From assembly GCF_005280255.1 (NCBI RefSeq), contig NZ_CP040018.1, positions 3,720,001 to 3,784,000 of the forward strand: a DNA stretch of 64,000 bases, written 5' to 3'. The DNA comes from Arthrobacter sp. 24S4-2 (GTDB taxonomy: Bacteria > Actinomycetota > Actinomycetes > Actinomycetales > Micrococcaceae). A program made the translations under genes and the position numbers. Positions within the stretch are counted from its first letter, which is position 1. Each line of letters opens with the position of its first letter. The notes beneath the pieces were generated by a model that saw only the letters and a program-made list of their open reading frames with translations, was not told the DNA's origin and ran no database searches. This document shows, piece by piece, positions 15,972-25,146 of this stretch.

Positions 15972-16859
15972 ATGCCGCTGGATATTTTCATTCCCTACTG
16001 GGGCGATCCGGACTACATGAAGGAAACAGTCAACAGTGTCCTGGCCCAGGACAGCGATGACTGGCTCCTCACCGTCGTCGACGACGCCTACCCGGGCCAG
16101 GAGATCAACGACTTCATGGCCGGGATCAGGGATCCGCGCATCAAGTACGTCCGTAAGGAACAGAACGCGGGAATCACCGAGAACTACCGGACCTGCGTGG
16201 CCATGGCCACCGAGGAAGTCCTGGTGATCCTCGGCTGCGATGACGTCCTGCTGCCGAATTACGTCTCCACCATCCTTGATGCCCACAAGCGGTACCCCGG
16301 CGCTGCCTTGATCCAGCCCGGGGTCCAGGTCATCGACGAGGCCGGCCAGGTGGTGGTCACCCTGGTGGACACCGTCAAGCAGAAGCTGATCAAGCCCCGG
16401 GGCGGCGGACGCCAGCTGGTCTCCGGCGAGGCGATCGCCTCCAACCTGATGCACGGAGACTGGCTCTACTGGCCGTCGCTGGCCTTCCGGACTGACAAGA
16501 TCCGCCAGGTGGACTTCCGGGACGGGTTCCCCATCATCCAGGACCTCGCCCTGATCATGGACATGATCTACAACGGTGACCAGCTCCTGATCGAGCCAGC
16601 CGTCTGCTTCCAGTACCGCAGGCACTCCAACAGCGCCTCGTCCACCAAGCTCGTCGACGGCTCCCGATTCGCCGGAGAACGCGAGTACTTCGCCGTTGCC
16701 GCCGCACAGGCAGAGGACCTGGGATGGAGCAGGGCCGCCCGGTCAGCACGGCTGAGGTTCACGTCGCGTGCACACGCGGCATCCCTGCTGCCCAAGGCAA
16801 TGCTCAGCAAGAACTCCTCTGCCGTCAAGGCCCTGGTCCGCCACACCTTCGGCAAGTAA
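15972..16859 (+). CDS. GT2-family glycosyltransferase
   Basis: A 295-residue GT-A enzyme: LDIFIPYWGDPDYMKETVNS, TVVDDAYPGQ, NAGITENYRTCVAM, and VILGCDDVLLPNYVS, whose Cys-Asp-Asp takes the DxD position. WLYWPSLAFRTDKI and QDLALIMDMI are acceptor-side features of this GT2 branch. It begins three bases after the DUF2304 gene and is followed by an epimerase gene, in a plus-strand operon from 14771 to 18891. The sugar transferred is unknown. The C-terminal 70 residues are Ala/Arg/Lys-rich helices without membrane character. Confidence 0.84.
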   Translation: MPLDIFIPYWGDPDYMKETVNSVLAQDSDDWLLTVVDDAYPGQEINDFMAGIRDPRIKYVRKEQNAGITENYRTCVAMATEEVLVILGCDDVLLPNYVSTILDAHKRYPGAALIQPGVQVIDEAGQVVVTLVDTVKQKLIKPRGGGRQLVSGEAIASNLMHGDWLYWPSLAFRTDKIRQVDFRDGFPIIQDLALIMDMIYNGDQLLIEPAVCFQYRRHSNSASSTKLVDGSRFAGEREYFAVAAAQAEDLGWSRAARSARLRFTSRAHAASLLPKAMLSKNSSAVKALVRHTFGK

Positions 16860-16884
16860 CGCCGTTCGCTACGAAAGGTCCCAA

Positions 16885-17979
16885 GTGACTTCCTCTTCAA
16901 CTTCCGCCCGTCCCGGAGGCACCGTCCTGGTCACGGGCGGCGCCGGCTTCATCGGCTGTGCCATCTCCGACGCACTGGTCAGCGAGTTCGACCGCGTGGT
17001 TGTCGTCGATAATCTCCACCCGCAGATCCATGCCACCGGAGAGCGTCCCGAGCAGCTGAACCCCGCTGCCGAATTGGTTGTTGCGGACGTGACTGAAGCG
17101 AAGACGTGGGACACCGTCCTCCAGGACGTCACCCCCGACGTCGTCATCCACCTGGCCGCCGAAACCGGAACCGGCCAGTCCCTGGAAGAGTCCACCCGGC
17201 ACGCGCACGTCAACGTCGTCGGAACCTCCCAGCTCCTGGACGGCCTCAACCGGCACGGCAAGCTGCCCCGCCGGATTGTCTTGTCCTCAAGCCGCGCGGT
17301 GTACGGCGAAGGCGCCTGGAAAAACGCCGACGGACGGGTCTTCTACCCGGGCCAGCGGACGAGCGAAACCCTCGACAAGGCCCAGTGGGATTTCCCCGGC
17401 GCCTCGCCGGTGGCCATGAAGGCATCCGAGACGTTCCCGGCGCCGGTGAGCGTCTACGGTGCCACGAAGCTCGCCCAGGAACACGTCCTGCAGGCATGGG
17501 CCAAGTCCTACGGCGTGGAGACTGTGATCCTCCGCCTGCAGAACGTGTACGGTCCGGGCCAGTCCCTGATCAACCCGTACACGGGCATCATGAGCCTCTT
17601 CTGCCGGATGGCCATGGGCGGCAAGTCCATCCCGCTGTACGAGGACGGCGAAGTGCGCCGCGATTTCATCCTGATTGACGACGTGGCGTCTGCCATCGTT
17701 GCCGGCGCTGTTTCCCCCACGGTCCAGGGCGAACCGATGGATATCGGATCGGGTGAGTTCCAGACCATCGGCACGGCCGCAAAGCTGATTGCTGAGCACT
17801 ATAACGCCCCGGAATCGCACGTGACCGGCCAGTACAGGCAGGGCGATGTGCGGCACGCATGGGCTGACATCACGGAGGCCGAAAAGGTGCTGGGCTGGAC
17901 GCCACAGTACAACCTCGCCCAGGGAATCGACCGGCTGGCCACGTGGATTGACGCGCAGCCAGACGTCAAGCCTGCCTGA
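16885..17979 (+). CDS. NAD-dependent sugar-nucleotide epimerase/dehydratase
   Basis: A 364-residue extended short-chain dehydrogenase. The GTG at 16885 is preceded by GAAAGG at good spacing. The Rossmann loop is VLVTGGAGFIGCAI; VVVVDNLHPQIH binds the cofactor ribose; VIHLAAETGTGQS and LSSSRAVYGEG carry the catalytic Ser; YGATKLAQEH is the Tyr-x-x-x-Lys. LRLQNVYGPGQSL and RRDFILIDDVASAI are typical of UDP-glucose epimerase-like proteins. It could supply a hexose epimer for the polymer, for example UDP-galactose for the glf gene at 30902, but the substrate cannot be fixed from motifs. It is in an operon with flanking GT2 genes. Confidence 0.85.
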   Translation: MTSSSTSARPGGTVLVTGGAGFIGCAISDALVSEFDRVVVVDNLHPQIHATGERPEQLNPAAELVVADVTEAKTWDTVLQDVTPDVVIHLAAETGTGQSLEESTRHAHVNVVGTSQLLDGLNRHGKLPRRIVLSSSRAVYGEGAWKNADGRVFYPGQRTSETLDKAQWDFPGASPVAMKASETFPAPVSVYGATKLAQEHVLQAWAKSYGVETVILRLQNVYGPGQSLINPYTGIMSLFCRMAMGGKSIPLYEDGEVRRDFILIDDVASAIVAGAVSPTVQGEPMDIGSGEFQTIGTAAKLIAEHYNAPESHVTGQYRQGDVRHAWADITEAEKVLGWTPQYNLAQGIDRLATWIDAQPDVKPA

Positions 17980-17991
17980 TCCGACGAGCGA

Positions 17992-18891
17992 ATGACGTCC
18001 AACGCAACCACTGCGGTTGTCAGCCTGTTCAATGCCGACGAGCACGTCCTGGCCAACGCCGCTGTGCTGCTGGCCCAGGTCAGCCGCGTGGTGGTTGTCG
18101 ACGACGGCAGTCCCCAGGACCCCGGGCCGGTACTGCGCCAACTCCAGGACCTGGGCTGCACCGTCGAGCGGCTCCCGGAGAACTCGGGGATCGCTGCCGC
18201 GCTCAACGCCGGGATAGCGGTGGCGCTGGCGTCCGGGAACCGGCCCTCCTTTATCCTCACCATGGATCAGGACAGCCTGCTCGACGGCGGCTACATCGCC
18301 GCGCTGGAGGAAGCGGCACTGGCCGCTGAACAGGCCGGAGTCAGGGTCGGCATGGTCGCGCCGGCCTCCATCAGGGGGCTTCCGACGCGGCGGGCCGGCG
18401 TCGTGAACGGCGTGCAACTGGGGGGCGAGCCGATCCAGTCGGGACTGCTTCTACCCGTTGCCGTCATTGAGGAACTGGGGACACTCCAAAGCGATCTGTT
18501 CATCGACGGAGTCGATACCGAGTATTTCCTGCGTTGCCAGTCAGCCGGGTTCAAGACCGTCATCGCGCCGAAGGCGGCTCTGGACCACTCCCTGGGAAGT
18601 ATGACGCCGGCGCGCATCTTCGGCGCGGACCTGGCGTTCCTGGGCAGGCAGGTAAAGGTGCGGACCGCAGCGTCCTGGCGCTACTACTACCTGTTCAGGA
18701 ACCGGATTCTCCTTGCCAGGAAATACGGACGCCTCCACCGGTGGTGGGCTGTCAAGGGCTTCCTGGCCGACTACCGGCACCTGGCCATTGTGACGTTGCT
18801 GGCCCCGCACCGGTTCGAACGCCTGGCCTCCGCCGCCGCCGGGATTGCCGACGGCCTCGCAGGACGGGCCGGCAAGCGCCGCATCAGCTAA
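17992..18891 (+). CDS. GT2-family glycosyltransferase (rhamnosyltransferase-like)
   Basis: A 299-residue GT-A protein: TAVVSLFNADEHVLANAAVL, VVVVDDGSPQDPG, NSGIAAALNAGI and ILTMDQDSLLDGGY, where DQD is the metal site. IDGVDTEYFLRCQSAGFKTV is the conserved acceptor-side region of bacterial rhamnosyltransferases. A C-terminal region (WRYYYLFRNRILLARKYG) is conserved in the same group. It starts 12 bases after the epimerase gene and ends the plus-strand operon. Rhamnose transfer is a reasonable inference given the rml genes, but not proven. Confidence 0.84.
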   Translation: MTSNATTAVVSLFNADEHVLANAAVLLAQVSRVVVVDDGSPQDPGPVLRQLQDLGCTVERLPENSGIAAALNAGIAVALASGNRPSFILTMDQDSLLDGGYIAALEEAALAAEQAGVRVGMVAPASIRGLPTRRAGVVNGVQLGGEPIQSGLLLPVAVIEELGTLQSDLFIDGVDTEYFLRCQSAGFKTVIAPKAALDHSLGSMTPARIFGADLAFLGRQVKVRTAASWRYYYLFRNRILLARKYGRLHRWWAVKGFLADYRHLAIVTLLAPHRFERLASAAAGIADGLAGRAGKRRIS

Positions 18892-19016
18892 ATTTAGCGG
18901 GAGCGCTCAAGCGGGAGTGTTGAATTGGGAGCTCGACTGGTTGCCGTCCGGCTCGGTCGTTCGCTGCATTTGGTGGTACGGGGAACCGCGGCAGAAATAC
19001 GATTGGGGACAGGTCA

Positions 19017-21053
19017 GTGAGCACAGAGTTGAAGCAGGTTTCGCCTTCTCCACGTCGCTCTGCCCGAGCATACGGGAAGAGCGCATTCGCTAAGCGGGGC
19101 AAGACCCTCCGGTCGCTACGCGGACCCGCTGCGTTTATCGCAATGACATCGTTGGTCGTCGTCCTCCGCTTGAACGGCGTGCTGGACGGAATCCTGGGCC
19201 TGTGTTTTGCCGCCGGACTGGTGCTGCTCCTTCCAACAGCGCGGTACCTCTCTTTGCGGCTGCTCCTGAACGGCCTGCTGGCGATGGGATTCGCGCCGCT
19301 GACCTGGTGGGTACCGGAGCGAATCCTCGGGACCGACCACGGCACGCTGCTTATGGCCCTGTCCGCCGGAATTCTTTCGTGGTGGGTTCTCTCGGCCAGG
19401 CCTGGAGTGCCCAGGCTCCGGCGCCTGATGCCGAAGGCGGAATGGATCGACGCGGTCCCGTTCCTGGCCGGAGGACTCGCCGCCAGCTCACTCGGGACAA
19501 TGCTGGCGGTGAGGTCGCCCCTGGATGCCTTGTCGCTCATGACAGGCAAGTGGGATTACCAGTCGCACTTCAACATCTATTTCATGATCCGCAGTCACGG
19601 CGGGGTCATACCGACCACGGCCCTCCCCTCCTCCGGCGGCACCTGGGGATTCTCCGAGTATCCCCAGGGGTTCCATGCCCTGCTTGCAACGCTTGCGGAC
19701 CTGATCCGACCGGATCACACCGCGTTGGACGCCGAGTTGGTCTCCTACGTCAACCTCCAGGCAGTTGTTTGTGTCCTGACGGTTGTGCTGGTCACTGCCG
19801 GGCTCTGTGCCCTGCCCGCGGTCCGTCGGCGGCCGACGGCGATGGCTCCGGTCATCGCCGTGGCCGCAAGCGCCTGGATCTTCGGTCCGGGTTCGCTGCC
19901 CGTATACGACGGCTTTGCCAACTTCTACTTAGCATGTGGCCTGGCGACTGCCACCGTGCTGGCGCTTCTGAACTTTGGCCGCCGGATCCCGCTCTGGGGA
20001 CTGGCTGGCGTGGGCGCTGGACTCGTCGGTATCGCCAATAACTGGGTCCTGCTGATCAGCCTCGTTGCCGTGGTCTGCATAGGAAGGTTCTGGCATGTTC
20101 TTCGGCGACCTGGAGGCTATGCCCCGGCCTGGTGGAGGACGGCGGCCGTCGTCGCGGCATTCACCGCCGCCGGGGTGCTGCTGCCGGTAATCCAACTGTC
20201 CCCGCTGGTCCAACAGAGTCAGCAGATCCTCGGTCTCACCGGAGGGATTGAACTTCCCGACTTCGGGATTGCCCTCGCCGTCATCGCCCTTGTGGTAGCC
20301 CTCGGCTTCGCCAACACCGCGGTGCCCGCGGCCAACGCCTCACTCGGAGCCGAGCGGCGCGGAACTGCATTGGCATCGTTTGGGCTCTTCGTTCCCATCG
20401 GACTCTGCCTCTGGCTCGCTGTCTCGCAAAGCGCCAGCAACGGCGCCGTTTCCTACTACTTCTACAAGTACTTGATTGCGGTGGTGCTCTTCTCGTGGCC
20501 AGTCGCCGTGGCCGCCGTAGCCTCGATCCTGCCACCGCGTTCTGCAAGCAGGGTCATTGCAGGAAACGGCAGGGGCCTGACCGTGGCCCTTTGCGTCCTC
20601 GCTTTGGCAGCAACCCAGTTCTTCGGTTTCTCGGTGACAGGCCTGGCCGACGCCGGCCTTCCGCCAACAGCCCGGGCAGTCACCGAAATGGAAAAGCAAG
20701 CGGCCCGGCTGAAAGCAGCGCCGGAGTACGTTGCGCGGCTCCTGGCCGCTGCACGTCAGCCGCAACCTGAAGACTCCGTCTACATCGTGGCCCAGGGCAC
20801 GATGGACAGAGTACTCGCCGCCCGGTGGCACTGGACCATGCGCGGACGCTCCACGTCGAAGACCACAGCCCTGAGCCCGGCCATCGGCGAAATCTACAAG
20901 AATTACAGCCGCGCCCCCGAAATCATTGCCCGCCTCCTTGCGGAGGATCCGGCTCTCACCGTGATCGTCGACCCGGAACTCTACGAACCGGTCCGGCAGC
21001 GGCTGGCGGAACAGGGACTCGAAGGACGGCTCCTACGCCTCGGCGCGGCCTAG
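19017..21053 (+). CDS. Large multi-pass membrane protein, candidate GT-C enzyme or polymerase
   Basis: A 678-residue protein with a basic cytoplasmic N-terminus (about 30 residues) and about 12 hydrophobic helices. The GTG start at 19017 follows GGGGACAGG. Between helices is an external loop with KWDYQSHFNIYF and FSEYPQGFHALLATL. The DUF6541-like protein at 23145 has a comparable arrangement (FDNVFHL, then YPAAWHGLASLL), which suggests the two are distant paralogs. An acidic residue and His in the first external loop is a hallmark of GT-C glycosyltransferases, so I suspect a lipid-donor glycosyltransferase or O-antigen-type polymerase. The C-terminal 150 residues look soluble and external. 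No family name is certain. Confidence 0.7.
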   Translation: MSTELKQVSPSPRRSARAYGKSAFAKRGKTLRSLRGPAAFIAMTSLVVVLRLNGVLDGILGLCFAAGLVLLLPTARYLSLRLLLNGLLAMGFAPLTWWVPERILGTDHGTLLMALSAGILSWWVLSARPGVPRLRRLMPKAEWIDAVPFLAGGLAASSLGTMLAVRSPLDALSLMTGKWDYQSHFNIYFMIRSHGGVIPTTALPSSGGTWGFSEYPQGFHALLATLADLIRPDHTALDAELVSYVNLQAVVCVLTVVLVTAGLCALPAVRRRPTAMAPVIAVAASAWIFGPGSLPVYDGFANFYLACGLATATVLALLNFGRRIPLWGLAGVGAGLVGIANNWVLLISLVAVVCIGRFWHVLRRPGGYAPAWWRTAAVVAAFTAAGVLLPVIQLSPLVQQSQQILGLTGGIELPDFGIALAVIALVVALGFANTAVPAANASLGAERRGTALASFGLFVPIGLCLWLAVSQSASNGAVSYYFYKYLIAVVLFSWPVAVAAVASILPPRSASRVIAGNGRGLTVALCVLALAATQFFGFSVTGLADAGLPPTARAVTEMEKQAARLKAAPEYVARLLAAARQPQPEDSVYIVAQGTMDRVLAARWHWTMRGRSTSKTTALSPAIGEIYKNYSRAPEIIARLLAEDPALTVIVDPELYEPVRQRLAEQGLEGRLLRLGAA

Positions 21054-21059
21054 GAAGCG

Positions 21060-22178
21060 TTAGACACTCTTCTTCGCCCGCCGCATTACGGGCCGTTCAA
21101 TGAACAGCCAGCTGGCGGCCGCCAGCGGAATGGTGCACAGGGTCGCAATGATGGTGAACCACCAGACTCCCCAGTGGTAGGCGCCGAAGACCGCCAGAAG
21201 CTGCTGGACGGGAAACGCGTAAATGTACGCTCCGTAGGAGATGTCATTCTTTGCGACAAGGCCAGGCTGCGGCAGCCAGGTGGAAATCCACAGCAGCCCG
21301 TAGGCAATGAACGGCGCCGCGAGTTGGCCTCCGAACCCGGGAACCCACAGGATCAGCGCGGCGGCGATGGCGACAGCCACCGGCCCGGCCACCCTATGGA
21401 TGCCAAGACGTGAGCTGAGCACCTGAACCACAGCGCCGCCCAGGAAATACGGGATCAGCCGGACCGCCAGTTCAAAGTCCAGGTTGGACTGCATGTACGG
21501 CTTGAGGAATCCAACGTTCGCCCACAGGACAACGCTGACTGCAAACGCGGCAATGACCGGCCACGGAGTCTTCTTGACGATCGGCAGGAAACCAAGGAAG
21601 GCCACCAGCAGGTAGCACATGAACTCGAAATACAGCGTCCATAGGGAACCGTTCCAGGCGCCCGGATACGGTACCCCTGCAGGCGTGCCCGCGATGTCGT
21701 AGCTGACAATCCGAAGGGACAGGTTCGCGAAAACCGAGTTCAGCGGCGTGGTTGGCGTGGACATGAACCCCAGCAGGTTGCCGCGCTGAACAAAATAGGC
21801 GATCGGAGCGAACACAAACGCCATCACGGCAAGGCACACGATAAAGGCCGGGAAGATCCTGGCAACCCGGTGAACGAGATAGGGGCCGATCCGGTTACTG
21901 AACCTGCTGGCCGTGATCAGGTAGCCACTGATGCCGAAGAACCCTGCGACGGCCCACCCTCCCAGGTTCTCGCCCTTGAAGGTCGGTCCATTACCGGCAC
22001 CGACGATGTGCCAGCTGTGCGCGAACAGCACCGCGAACGCGAGAACCAGCCGGATAAGGTTGAGGCTGTTTCCCCTGGGGTCGAGCGCCCGCCCCAGCTG
22101 GGGCGCCGGTACGGCCTTGGGTTTCAGAGTGAGAGTGCTCAAACCTTTGCTTCCTTTGGGTGTCGGCAGACGGTCCAT
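21060..22178 (-). CDS. Acyltransferase 3 family membrane protein
   Basis: A 372-residue protein with about ten hydrophobic helices and acyltransferase-3 features: LNLIRLVLAFAVLFAHSW (Arg and His of the family active site), GWAVAGFFGISGYLIT, then YLVHRVARIFPAF, and GSLWTLYFEFMCYLL. Such enzymes O-acylate surface sugars at the membrane. No SGNH domain follows, unlike the gene at 25147. The ATG at 22178 has no clear ribosome-binding site; a TTG at 22142 with GGAAGCAAAGG before it is a good alternative and would leave more room for the promoter of divergent rmlA. Confidence 0.85.
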   Translation of the reverse strand: MDRLPTPKGSKGLSTLTLKPKAVPAPQLGRALDPRGNSLNLIRLVLAFAVLFAHSWHIVGAGNGPTFKGENLGGWAVAGFFGISGYLITASRFSNRIGPYLVHRVARIFPAFIVCLAVMAFVFAPIAYFVQRGNLLGFMSTPTTPLNSVFANLSLRIVSYDIAGTPAGVPYPGAWNGSLWTLYFEFMCYLLVAFLGFLPIVKKTPWPVIAAFAVSVVLWANVGFLKPYMQSNLDFELAVRLIPYFLGGAVVQVLSSRLGIHRVAGPVAVAIAAALILWVPGFGGQLAAPFIAYGLLWISTWLPQPGLVAKNDISYGAYIYAFPVQQLLAVFGAYHWGVWWFTIIATLCTIPLAAASWLFIERPVMRRAKKSV

Positions 22179-22224
22179 TCTACAGCGTTTGGTGTCTCAG
22201 CCTTCGGTACGGGAGGATGGGGGC

Positions 22225-23088
22225 ATGCGTGGAATTATTTTGGCCGGCGGAACTGGGTCCCGGCTGCACCCGATTACTCTTGGCATCAGCAAGCAGCTCG
22301 TCCCTGTTTACGACAAGCCGATGATCTACTATCCGCTCTCCACGCTCATTCTCGCTGGCATTCGCGACATTCTCATCATCACCACTCCCCACGACGCAGA
22401 TCAGTTCAAACGGCTGCTCGGCGACGGGTCGCAGTTCGGCATCAACCTCACATACGTGCAGCAGCCTTCTCCGGACGGCCTGGCGCAGGCGTTTATCCTC
22501 GGCGCGGACCACATCGGCGACGAAACGGTGGCCCTGGTCCTTGGCGACAACATCTTCTACGGCCAGGGTATGGGCACCCAACTCCGTCGCCATGCGGACA
22601 TCAAGGGTGGTGCTGTCTTCGGTTACTGGGTGAATGATCCGAAGGCCTACGGTGTGGTTGAGTTCGACGACGACGGCAAAGCCCTCTCGCTCGAGGAGAA
22701 GCCTGAAAAGCCGCGTAGCCACTACGCCGTGCCCGGGCTGTATTTCTATGACAACGACGTCATCGACATTGCCCGGAACCTCAAGCCCTCCCCGCGCGGG
22801 GAGCTCGAGATCACCGATGTGAACCGCGCCTACCTGCAGCGCGGGGATCTCCAGGTGGAGATCCTCCCCCGCGGCACCGCGTGGCTGGACACCGGAACGT
22901 TCAACGACCTCAGCGACGCCTCGAACTTCATCCGTACGGTGGAAAACCGCCAGGGGTTGAAGATCGGGGCCCCCGAAGAAATCGCCTGGCGCCAGGGTTT
23001 CCTGTCCGACAACGAACTCCGCGAACGTGCAGAACCTCTGGTCAAGAGCGGCTACGGAAGCTACCTTCTGGGTCTCTTGGAGAACTAG
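22225..23088 (+). CDS. rmlA: Glucose-1-phosphate thymidylyltransferase RmlA
   Basis: A 287-residue nucleotidyltransferase that makes dTDP-glucose from dTTP and glucose-1-phosphate, the first step to dTDP-L-rhamnose. The ATG at 22225 follows GGGAGGATGGGGG. It has the nucleotide loop MRGIILAGGTGSRLHP, ISKQLVPVYDKPMIYYPLS, LVLGDNIFYGQG with the metal-binding Asp, VEFDDDGKALSLEEKP, and TAWLDTGTFNDL. Length and motifs match short-form RmlA closely. It sits about 8.5 kb from rmlB and on the opposite strand, between an acyltransferase and a DUF6541-like gene. Confidence 0.96.
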   Translation: MRGIILAGGTGSRLHPITLGISKQLVPVYDKPMIYYPLSTLILAGIRDILIITTPHDADQFKRLLGDGSQFGINLTYVQQPSPDGLAQAFILGADHIGDETVALVLGDNIFYGQGMGTQLRRHADIKGGAVFGYWVNDPKAYGVVEFDDDGKALSLEEKPEKPRSHYAVPGLYFYDNDVIDIARNLKPSPRGELEITDVNRAYLQRGDLQVEILPRGTAWLDTGTFNDLSDASNFIRTVENRQGLKIGAPEEIAWRQGFLSDNELRERAEPLVKSGYGSYLLGLLEN

Positions 23089-23144
23089 GGCATCTCCGGC
23101 CAGCTGGCGGGACTACCGCCGTCGTATTTTCGAGTGGAGTCTCA

Positions 23145-25142
23145 ATGAGTTGGTTTTCTACCGCGCCCGTCGTTCTGGCGTGCCTGGTTCTGCTGTTCGC
23201 CCCGGGCACTCTGCTCCTTGCCGCGCTCGGTCTGCGGCGGTGGTCGTACCTGGCTGTCGCCCCGGTCCTCACCGTCAGCCTCGTAGCAGTCACGGCCATC
23301 GCGGCGCCGTATCTGGGTATCCGCTGGTCCCCCCTTCCGGTTCTGGCATCCACCCTCCTGACGGCTGGCCTGCTGTTTGGCGTGCGACTGCTCCGGCAGC
23401 GCCGCGCCGGCTCGGGCGCTTCGCCCCGGGCGCGGTGGGCCCTTCGCAAGCCGGCGAAGGCGGACGTGGTGGCTGCGGTGGGCTTCCTCGCAGGTTCCAT
23501 GGCCATCGCCTTGCAGCTCCACCAGGCGTTCGGCAGGCCGGAGAACATCTCCCAGACGTTCGATAACGTTTTTCACCTCAATGCCGTCCGGTACATCCTG
23601 GACTCCGGCAACGCGTCATCGCTGACCCTGTCCACCATGACCAGCGGAGACAGCCCGCCCTACTTCTACCCTGCCGCGTGGCACGGACTGGCGTCCCTCC
23701 TGGTGCAGGTGACCGGCGCCCAGATCAGCGTTGCCGTGAACATTCTGAACATCTGCATTGCGGCCGCTGTCTGGACCGCCGGATGCATGTTCCTGGCCCG
23801 GACGGTTATCGGACCGAACGCCTACGCCGTGGCCGCCGCGGGAGTCCTGGCTGCCGGCTTTGGGTCCTTCCCGCTGCTGCTGCTGGACTTTGGCGTGCTG
23901 TACCCGAACTTTCTTTCCGTCAGCCTGATCCCGGCTTCCCTGGCATGTGTCAGCATGTTCTTTGGCGTCAGCGACGCACCGGGACCAATGGGCATGGCCC
24001 GCTTCATTCTGGCTCCGGTGGCCGCAATTGGCGTTGCGATTGCCCATCCGAACGGGCTCATGTCCCTCCTGGCGCTCTCGATTCCCATCCTGGTGGTCTC
24101 CTTCGTCGGGTTCTCGCTGGCCAGGTACAGGAACGGCCGCGGCCACAAAGGTACCCTCCTCATGGGCACCGGTTTGCTGGGCATTCTCGGCGTTGTTGCG
24201 GTGATGTGGAAGTACATTCGTCCGCCCGCAGAGGCGGCAACCTGGCTGCCTTTCCAGACTCCAGGCCAGGCTGTCGGTGAGATCATTACCAACTCCGCCA
24301 TGCATCGTCCCCCGGCCTGGGCGGTTAGCATCCTGCTGATTGCCGGTGTGGTGGTCCTGTGCCGCCGCCACAAGCGTATTTGGCTGCTCGGCTCTTTCAC
24401 CGTCATCGCGGCCCTGTTCATTGTGGTCTCCGCCGGACCGAACGGCTGGCTGCGCAATACGCTGACAGGTGTCTGGTACAACGACAGTTACCGCCTGGCG
24501 GCGCTTCTGCCTGTCGCCGCCGTCCCCCTGGCAGCTGCAGGTACCGGCTGGCTTGTCGGTAAAATCCAGCGTGTCTGGGTGACGCACCGTGGCTCGGTGA
24601 GGTTCCTCCCGGAGGGGCTCCGGAAATCACGCGTCATGGTGCCCGCTGTTGTTCCGCTGGTGATCCTCGCCGCGATCCTGGTAGCCCAGACAATGCCCCT
24701 GTCCGCTTCCATCCAGTCTGCGAAGGTCAACTATTCGACCACTCCAGACTCCGCTCTGGTCAGTTCCGACGAGATGGCCCTGATCGAGGAGCTGGACAGT
24801 CTTGTCCCGGCTGATGCCACCATCGCCGTAAACCCCTGGACCGGAGGGGCAATGGCCTTCGCCATTGCCGACCGCAACACGACGTCCAAGCACACGCTCA
24901 CGACGTACACGAAGGCCACGGAGCTACTGAACGACAAATTCCGGGAGGCCAGCACGGATCCTTCTGTCTGCCCCGCCGCACGTGCCGACAACGTCCGTTA
25001 TGTACTCGACTTTGGAACGCGGGAAGTGCACGGCGGAAACCACGGCTTTGTTGGATTGCAGATCCCTGATGCCACGCCGGGCTTTGAACTGCTCGCCCGC
25101 CACGGGGACGCCAAGCTGTTTGAAGTGACCGCCTGCCGCTGA
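23145..25142 (+). CDS. DUF6541-like multi-pass membrane protein
   Basis: A 665-residue protein starting at the ATG 23145 with GGAG upstream. It has about 13 hydrophobic helices, a loop with QTFDNVFHLNAVRYILDSG and YPAAWHGLASLLVQ, and a soluble C-terminal domain of about 150 residues (VSSDEMALIEELDSLVPADA, then two Cys including the last residue pair CR). The overall plan matches DUF6541-type actinobacterial membrane proteins seen in surface-polysaccharide loci. Asp and His in the first external loop suggest a GT-C glycosyltransferase, but that is inference. It begins 56 bases after rmlA and is convergent with the acyltransferase at 25147, with only four bases between them. Confidence 0.75.
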   Translation: MSWFSTAPVVLACLVLLFAPGTLLLAALGLRRWSYLAVAPVLTVSLVAVTAIAAPYLGIRWSPLPVLASTLLTAGLLFGVRLLRQRRAGSGASPRARWALRKPAKADVVAAVGFLAGSMAIALQLHQAFGRPENISQTFDNVFHLNAVRYILDSGNASSLTLSTMTSGDSPPYFYPAAWHGLASLLVQVTGAQISVAVNILNICIAAAVWTAGCMFLARTVIGPNAYAVAAAGVLAAGFGSFPLLLLDFGVLYPNFLSVSLIPASLACVSMFFGVSDAPGPMGMARFILAPVAAIGVAIAHPNGLMSLLALSIPILVVSFVGFSLARYRNGRGHKGTLLMGTGLLGILGVVAVMWKYIRPPAEAATWLPFQTPGQAVGEIITNSAMHRPPAWAVSILLIAGVVVLCRRHKRIWLLGSFTVIAALFIVVSAGPNGWLRNTLTGVWYNDSYRLAALLPVAAVPLAAAGTGWLVGKIQRVWVTHRGSVRFLPEGLRKSRVMVPAVVPLVILAAILVAQTMPLSASIQSAKVNYSTTPDSALVSSDEMALIEELDSLVPADATIAVNPWTGGAMAFAIADRNTTSKHTLTTYTKATELLNDKFREASTDPSVCPAARADNVRYVLDFGTREVHGGNHGFVGLQIPDATPGFELLARHGDAKLFEVTACR

Positions 25143-25146
25143 CTCC

